From: Coriobacteriales bacterium
GTDB lineage: Bacteria; Actinomycetota; Coriobacteriia; Coriobacteriales; UBA8131
Direction: 5' to 3'
DNA length: 7,242 nt
Assembly: GCA_031261765.1 (NCBI GenBank)
Contig: JAISJA010000075.1
Span: forward strand, 1 to 7,242
Every line of letters starts with the position of its first letter. The stretch's first letter is position 1. Below are positions 3,998 to 7,242 of this stretch, piece after piece. The notes beneath the pieces were generated by a model. The model was given only the letters and a program-made list of their open reading frames with translations. It was not told the DNA's origin and made no database searches. A program made the position numbers and the translations under genes.

Positions 3998-5482
3998 TTA
4001 AGAAAGCATGTCTCCGAGGCTTTTAAAGTCCACGCCTTTCATGCCCCCCATTGCGCCTGCGGGCATCTTTGGCATGCGCGCGCGCTTCTGCTTGTTCTTC
4101 TTGCCGCCTTTGCGTGGGCGCTTCTTGCGCGGTTTTATCTGCTCGACGGCGACGCCCATCTTCTTTAACATGTGCCGCATGTCATCAAACTGTTTCACAA
4201 GCTGGTTTACCTGCGCGACCTCTACTCCGGCACCCTTCGCTATGCGTGCGCGCCTTGAACCGTTGATAACCGACGGCTTCGCACGCTCGGCCTTTGTCAT
4301 GGAACCTATTATGACCTCCATGCGATCGAGTATCTTCTCGTCCACCTTACCGCTGCCAAGTGCTTTCTCGCCGCCCGGCACCGCTTTCAGCACACTGGCT
4401 ATTCCGCCTATCTTGCGTATCTTCTTACTAACGCTGATAAAATCGTCAAACGTGAGCTCGGCGCGGGCAAGGCGTTCGGCTTTCTCGGCCTCGGCCTCTT
4501 CGTCTACGGTCTGCTGGACCTTCTCTATGAAACTGACGACGTCGCCCATGCCTAAGATGCGCTTCGCCAGGCGGTCGGCGTGGAACTCCTCAAGGGACTC
4601 GGGCTTCTCGCCCTCTGACGTGAACAATATGGGCTTGCCGGTGACCGCGCGAACTGAAAGCGCGCCGCCCCCGCGTGCGTCGCCGTCCATCTTGGACAGT
4701 ATGACTCCGTCGAAGTCGACTTTCTCGGCGAACGCCTGAACTACCGTAACGACGTCCTGGCCGGTCATGGCGTCAACGACCATTAGTATGTGTTCCGGCT
4801 CTATGGCGTCTTTTATGGCCGCGGCCTCGTTCATCATGTCCTCGTCAACGTGAAGGCGTCCGGCCGTGTCTACTATTATGACGTCGTGCAGCGTGTCTAT
4901 GGCCTCGCGCACCGCGCCTTTGGCTATCGCCACGGGGCTTATGCCGTCGCCACGGAATACCGGGACGTTTATCTCATGCCCAAGCGTCTCTAACTGGTCC
5001 GCCGCGGCCGGACGGTAGACGTCCGCGGCCACGAGCAGCGGGCTATGGCCCTGGTCCTTAAGACGGTACGCCAGTTTGGTGGCGGCCGTGGTCTTACCGG
5101 AGCCCTGCAAACCTACTAGCATGATAGCGTTTGGTATACGTGACGAGAACTGCAGGGGTTGTTGTGGTTGACTGGGCGTAGGCGTGCCGTCCTCACCGTT
5201 CGCGCCACCTGTACCGCCTCCATCAAGCAGGTCCGTCAGCTCTTCCAGGACTATCTTAACGACGTTTTGCCCCGGGGTCAGCGACTGCATGACGTCTGTT
5301 GCCAGCGCACGTTCCTTCGCGCGCGCAACGAAGCCCTTCACTACCTTGAAGTTGACGTCGGCCTCCAACAGCGCAAGACGTATCTCGCGCATGGCCTCGT
5401 CTATATCTGCCTCTGAAAGACGGCCTTTGGATTTAAGGCCGCTGAATACGTTTTGCAGTCGTTCTGAGAGATTATCGAACAT
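3998..5482 (-). CDS. ffh: Signal recognition particle protein Ffh
   Basis: Ffh binds the SRP RNA and signal sequences of nascent membrane proteins and delivers ribosomes to FtsY and the Sec translocon. The 494-residue protein has an N domain (1-87), then a GTPase domain with G1 GLQGSGKTT (124-132), G2 DVYRPAA (154-160), G3 DTAGRL (205-210) and G4 SKMDGDARGG (263-272). G4 is usually TKLD, a conservative change. ILGMGDV (309-315) leads into the M domain, with the RNA-binding NGSRRARIAKGAG (407-419) and a basic, Met/Gly-rich tail. An extra low-complexity Gly/Thr/Pro/Gln segment (about 88-110) lies between the N and G domains, where most Ffh proteins have a short linker. ATG 5482 has GAAGG 4 bases upstream. 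All functional motifs are intact. Confidence 0.98.
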   Translation of the reverse strand: MFDNLSERLQNVFSGLKSKGRLSEADIDEAMREIRLALLEADVNFKVVKGFVARAKERALATDVMQSLTPGQNVVKIVLEELTDLLDGGGTGGANGEDGTPTPSQPQQPLQFSSRIPNAIMLVGLQGSGKTTAATKLAYRLKDQGHSPLLVAADVYRPAAADQLETLGHEINVPVFRGDGISPVAIAKGAVREAIDTLHDVIIVDTAGRLHVDEDMMNEAAAIKDAIEPEHILMVVDAMTGQDVVTVVQAFAEKVDFDGVILSKMDGDARGGGALSVRAVTGKPILFTSEGEKPESLEEFHADRLAKRILGMGDVVSFIEKVQQTVDEEAEAEKAERLARAELTFDDFISVSKKIRKIGGIASVLKAVPGGEKALGSGKVDEKILDRMEVIIGSMTKAERAKPSVINGSRRARIAKGAGVEVAQVNQLVKQFDDMRHMLKKMGVAVEQIKPRKKRPRKGGKKNKQKRARMPKMPAGAMGGMKGVDFKSLGDMLS

Positions 5483-5535
5483 ATGACCTTCTCATCTAAA
5501 TGTTACTGAGGCGCTCCGATGATACATAGCACAGA

Positions 5536-5571
5536 ATCCTGCGCAATCGGCTTGTCGCCGCTTCGCAGGAT
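5536..5571. repeat. REP-like hairpin in the ffh leader
   Basis: ATCCTGCG (5536-5543) and CGCAGGAT (5564-5571) form a perfect 8-bp stem. Inside it a second stem, CGGC (5548-5551) with GCCG (5557-5560), closes a 5-base loop. There is no U-tract on either side, so it is not a terminator. The minus-strand form, GTCATCCTGCG-like ends closing on GGATTC, resembles the family of small dispersed palindromes that includes the one before rpmF. Confidence 0.6.
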
Positions 5572-5605
5572 GACTGACTTTTGGAGCAGCCCCAGTTTAA
5601 AATTT

Positions 5606-5633
5606 CCTATATAAATGAGGATAACATATGCAA
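5606..5633 (-). promoter_or_regulatory. Candidate ffh promoter
   Basis: TTGCAT (5633-5628) and TATAGG (5611-5606) are spaced by 16 bp on the minus strand, about 120 bp before the ffh start. The -10 is imperfect. Transcripts would include the REP-like hairpin in a leader of roughly 115 nt. Confidence 0.3.
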
Positions 5634-5649
5634 GCGCATAAGCGCTTAT
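5632..5649. repeat. Palindrome just after the SDR gene
   Basis: AAGCGC (5632-5637) and GCGCTT (5642-5647) form a 6-bp stem with an ATAA loop, and ATAAGCGCTTAT (5638-5649) is also a perfect 12-bp palindrome. It lies about 10 bp past the SDR stop and overlaps the candidate ffh -35. No U-run follows, so it is at best a weak terminator or a binding site. Confidence 0.4.
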
Positions 5650-5657
5650 CACACTTG

Positions 5658-6416
5658 TTACACGCAGGTGTAGCCACCGTCAACAGGCAGTATGGCGCCT
5701 GTAACGTAGCTGGCCTCATCGCTTGCCAAAAACACGGCAGCGGCGTCCAGCTCACCCTCTTCGCCATAGCGGCCAAGCGGCACGGTTTGTTTCATGTATG
5801 CCTGGAAGTCCGCCGTGTCCAGCGTGGCCTTCGTGAGCTCGGTGCCAAAATACCCAGGGCAAATGCTATTGCAGTTTATGCCGTATTTGGCCCATTCTGC
5901 GGCGACCGCGCGCGTGAAGTTAACCATTGCGCCTTTCGCGGCGTGATATGCGCCCGACGGCAGCGCGGTGTTGCCCACAAGGCCGTACATGGACGCGATG
6001 TTTATGATGCGTCCGTAATGGTTCTTTATCATTATCTTGCCGAACTCGCGTATCATCTTGAACTGCCCGGTCAGGTCCACGCTTATGTCCTTGTTCCAGG
6101 TCTCGTCGGTGGTCTCTTCTATGGGGTCGGTAGCGCCTGCGCCGGCGTCGTTTATCATGATGTCCACTTTGCCGTATTCCGCCTCTATCTTAGCAGCCGC
6201 GGCGGCTACGGCGTCCGTATCGGTAATATCCGTAGGCACATACATGCACTTGGCGCCAAGCGCCTCAATCTCTGCCTGCACCTCTTGCAGCTTATTCTCA
6301 CGTCTTGCGATAAGCGCCAGGCTGGCGCCCTGCCTTGCAAGCGCGCGTGCCATCTGACGGCCAAGACCACTTGAAGCTCCGGTGACTACCGCTACCCTAC
6401 CTGTAAGGTCGAACAT
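5658..6416 (-). CDS. Short-chain dehydrogenase/reductase (classical SDR)
   Basis: This 252-residue oxidoreductase is of classical SDR length. It has the nucleotide-binding TGASSGLG (12-19), an ARRENK segment after the second strand (37-42) that suggests NADP(H), the catalytic S142 in NIASMYG, and Y157-x-x-x-K161 in YHAAK. The C-terminus VTGAILPVDGGYTCV is typical. The sequence is like the gluconate 5-dehydrogenase and 3-oxoacyl-ACP reductase branch, but the substrate cannot be told. Two usually conserved Asn are Asp here: NNAG reads NDAG (89-92), and the tetrad Asn in VNLTG reads VDLTG (113-117). ATG 6416 has GAGGAGA about 6 bases upstream. The gene is separated from the MFS gene by a terminator and has its own promoter-like leader, so it is probably a single-gene unit. 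Confidence 0.93.
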   Translation of the reverse strand: MFDLTGRVAVVTGASSGLGRQMARALARQGASLALIARRENKLQEVQAEIEALGAKCMYVPTDITDTDAVAAAAAKIEAEYGKVDIMINDAGAGATDPIEETTDETWNKDISVDLTGQFKMIREFGKIMIKNHYGRIINIASMYGLVGNTALPSGAYHAAKGAMVNFTRAVAAEWAKYGINCNSICPGYFGTELTKATLDTADFQAYMKQTVPLGRYGEEGELDAAAVFLASDEASYVTGAILPVDGGYTCV

Positions 6417-6425
6417 GTTGTCTCC

Positions 6426-6446
6426 TCTCGAATGAGTATCTCGAAT
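6426..6446. promoter_or_regulatory. Tandem ATTCGAGA repeats in the SDR leader (possible operator)
   Basis: On the minus strand ATTCGAGA occurs at 6446-6439 and again at 6433-6426, a 13-bp period. It lies between the candidate -10 and the ribosome binding site, so a bound protein could block transcription start. The right copy lies within a TTTATTCGA context also found at 391-399 in the inverted repeat before plsX. Confidence 0.35.
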
Positions 6447-6453
6447 AAATCTC

Positions 6454-6481
6454 TTATTAGACCTTTATCAATATACATCAA
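6454..6481 (-). promoter_or_regulatory. Candidate promoter of the SDR gene
   Basis: TTGATG (6481-6476) and TAATAA (6459-6454) are spaced by 16 bp on the minus strand, about 38 bp before the start codon. An overlapping TTGATA with TTATTC at 17 bp is an alternative. Confidence 0.4.
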
Positions 6482-6511
6482 GGACATTAAAAGCACTTTA
6501 AGGATAAGCGC

Positions 6512-6622
6512 GTGCGCGCCGGCGACCGGCGAACGGTTAATGCAAGAGAATACGACATGCACGCAAACGAACTGGAACATGCCAAGGCGGAGCTTGAAGA
6601 AGCGGCATTTACGAGCAAATAA
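6512..6622 (+). CDS. Possible small plus-strand ORF or gene remnant
   Basis: A 36-codon frame runs from GTG 6512 to TAA 6620-6622, with AAGGA about 8 bases before the GTG. The last part, MHANELEHAKAELEEAAF, is charged, Glu/Ala/Lys-rich and helix-like, and reads more like real coding sequence than chance. ATG 6557 is another possible start. It is the only plus-strand candidate in the window. It ends exactly where the MFS terminator begins. It could be a microprotein, the tail of a decayed gene, or chance. No homologue is recognised. Confidence 0.2.
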   Translation: MRAGDRRTVNAREYDMHANELEHAKAELEEAAFTSK

Positions 6623-6661
6623 AAAAGTTGCCCGCTCAATCTAAGATATTGCGGGCAACTT
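6617..6661 (-). terminator. Intrinsic terminator of the MFS gene
   Basis: On the minus strand, AAGTTGCCCGC (6661-6651) pairs perfectly with GCGGGCAACTT (6635-6625) in an 11-bp stem with a 15-base loop, followed by TTTTTTATTT. It begins 26 bp after the MFS stop codon. There is no U-run for plus-strand transcription. Confidence 0.9.
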
Positions 6662-6687
6662 CATTAAAGATATGTATGCGTTCTTAT

Positions 6688-7242
6688 CTAAGCTTCTTTA
6701 CCTGACTTATATTTGCACAACAATACGCATACTGAGCCAACTACGGCCAGTATAAACATGGCTATGGCAAGCACGCCAAAGTTCCCGGGGTCTTTCATGT
6801 TCGGCCCTAAGAACAAAGGCGAGACGAACGTGCCAAGGAACTGCCCCAGGCTTTGTACGAGCATGAGTATACCCATGCCTATAGCCATAAGCTCTTGTTT
6901 GCCCACGACGAAGTTCCAGCAGTTGATGAACATGACAGGAGCGCCCATGCCGATAACGCCATATACTACAGCCGCCACCCAGATTATCGGGGACGCCTGG
7001 GTCAACATGACCCACGTGCACGGGCCTATCACTATGAACGATATGAACACCAGCGCCTTGTACTTGGCCGTCTTGTCGGTAAGCCAGCCGAACAAAGGCG
7101 ACGATATGATCGCCAGCAGCATAGGCAGCGTGCTAACGAATCCGGCCGTGGTCTTGTCCCAACCTGCGTCTTGCAGGAAAGTTGGGGTGTAGTTAAGCAT
7201 GGCCAACATGCTCAGGTTGAACAAAGTCCATCCAACCAGAAA
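6688..7242 (-). CDS. MFS transporter (C-terminal half, runs off right edge)
   Basis: The 184 visible residues hold six hydrophobic helices (about 1-16, 28-52, 60-78, 84-104, 116-140 and 152-174), the number expected for the C-terminal six-helix bundle of a major facilitator. GWLTDKTAKYK after the second visible helix is the repeated MFS loop motif (G-x-x-x-D-R/K-T) between helices 8 and 9. The protein ends in a short cytoplasmic tail, YKSGKEA. The frame is open to the window edge, so the N-terminal half and start lie outside. Substrate is unknown. The gene ends at its own strong terminator and is therefore probably not cotranscribed with the SDR gene. Confidence 0.85.
   Translation of the reverse strand, partial: FLVGWTLFNLSMLAMLNYTPTFLQDAGWDKTTAGFVSTLPMLLAIISSPLFGWLTDKTAKYKALVFISFIVIGPCTWVMLTQASPIIWVAAVVYGVIGMGAPVMFINCWNFVVGKQELMAIGMGILMLVQSLGQFLGTFVSPLFLGPNMKDPGNFGVLAIAMFILAVVGSVCVLLCKYKSGKEA

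Noticed and set aside
4008..4739. Plus-strand 243-codon frame opposite ffh
   Set aside because: It is wholly inside ffh, whose motifs are complete. The translated peptide has the Ser/Arg/Phe bias of an antisense shadow.
5536..5571. Hairpin as a terminator between SDR and ffh
   Set aside because: No U-run follows on either strand; the form is that of a dispersed palindrome.
5628..6374. Plus-strand 248-codon frame opposite the SDR gene
   Set aside because: The SDR on the minus strand has all family motifs; this frame shows no domain.
6392..6580. Minus-strand 62-codon frame upstream of the SDR
   Set aside because: It overlaps the SDR start and its promoter-like leader, has no ribosome binding site of note and no recognisable domain.

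Overview
The window is a compact stretch of bacterial chromosome. Every confidently called gene is on the minus strand, so it reads from right to left. Base composition is middling, and isoleucine ATA codons are frequent. The pairing of ribosomal protein L32 with PlsX, the form of L32, and the spread of housekeeping genes fit a Coriobacteriia-like actinobacterium of moderate GC. That placement is an inference from memory of these families and is not secure.

In transcription order the layout is as follows. (1) The C-terminal half of an MFS transporter runs off the right edge and ends at a strong intrinsic terminator. (2) A short-chain dehydrogenase/reductase (SDR) has its own promoter-like leader. 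(3) ffh, the signal recognition particle GTPase, lies behind a REP-like hairpin. (4) secG, a subunit of the SecYEG translocon, follows, so two membrane-targeting genes sit side by side. (5) A tRNA-Leu gene encodes its CCA end and has the unusual anticodon AAG. (6) A structured cassette of about 125 bp is bounded by tRNA-derived sequence. (7) A four-helix DUF1648-type membrane protein begins right at the edge of that cassette. (8) An AT-richer toxin-antitoxin pair of HigB/HigA type runs into (9) a Xer tyrosine recombinase. (10) rpmF (L32) and (11) the 5' part of plsX follow, separated by a long inverted repeat.

The most unusual parts are the tRNA-linked cassette at 3323-3526, the A34-type tRNA-Leu, and the toxin-antitoxin module placed 11 bp upstream of the Xer gene with its own palindromic operator. 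The large inverted repeat between rpmF and plsX also stands out. Two housekeeping proteins, Xer and Ffh, carry low-complexity insertions. REP-like palindromes precede rpmF and ffh, and short operator-like repeats precede the SDR gene.

The genes are a mix of housekeeping functions (translation, protein export, phospholipid synthesis, chromosome resolution) with accessory insertions between them. I see no CRISPR array, insertion sequence transposase, riboswitch or rRNA.
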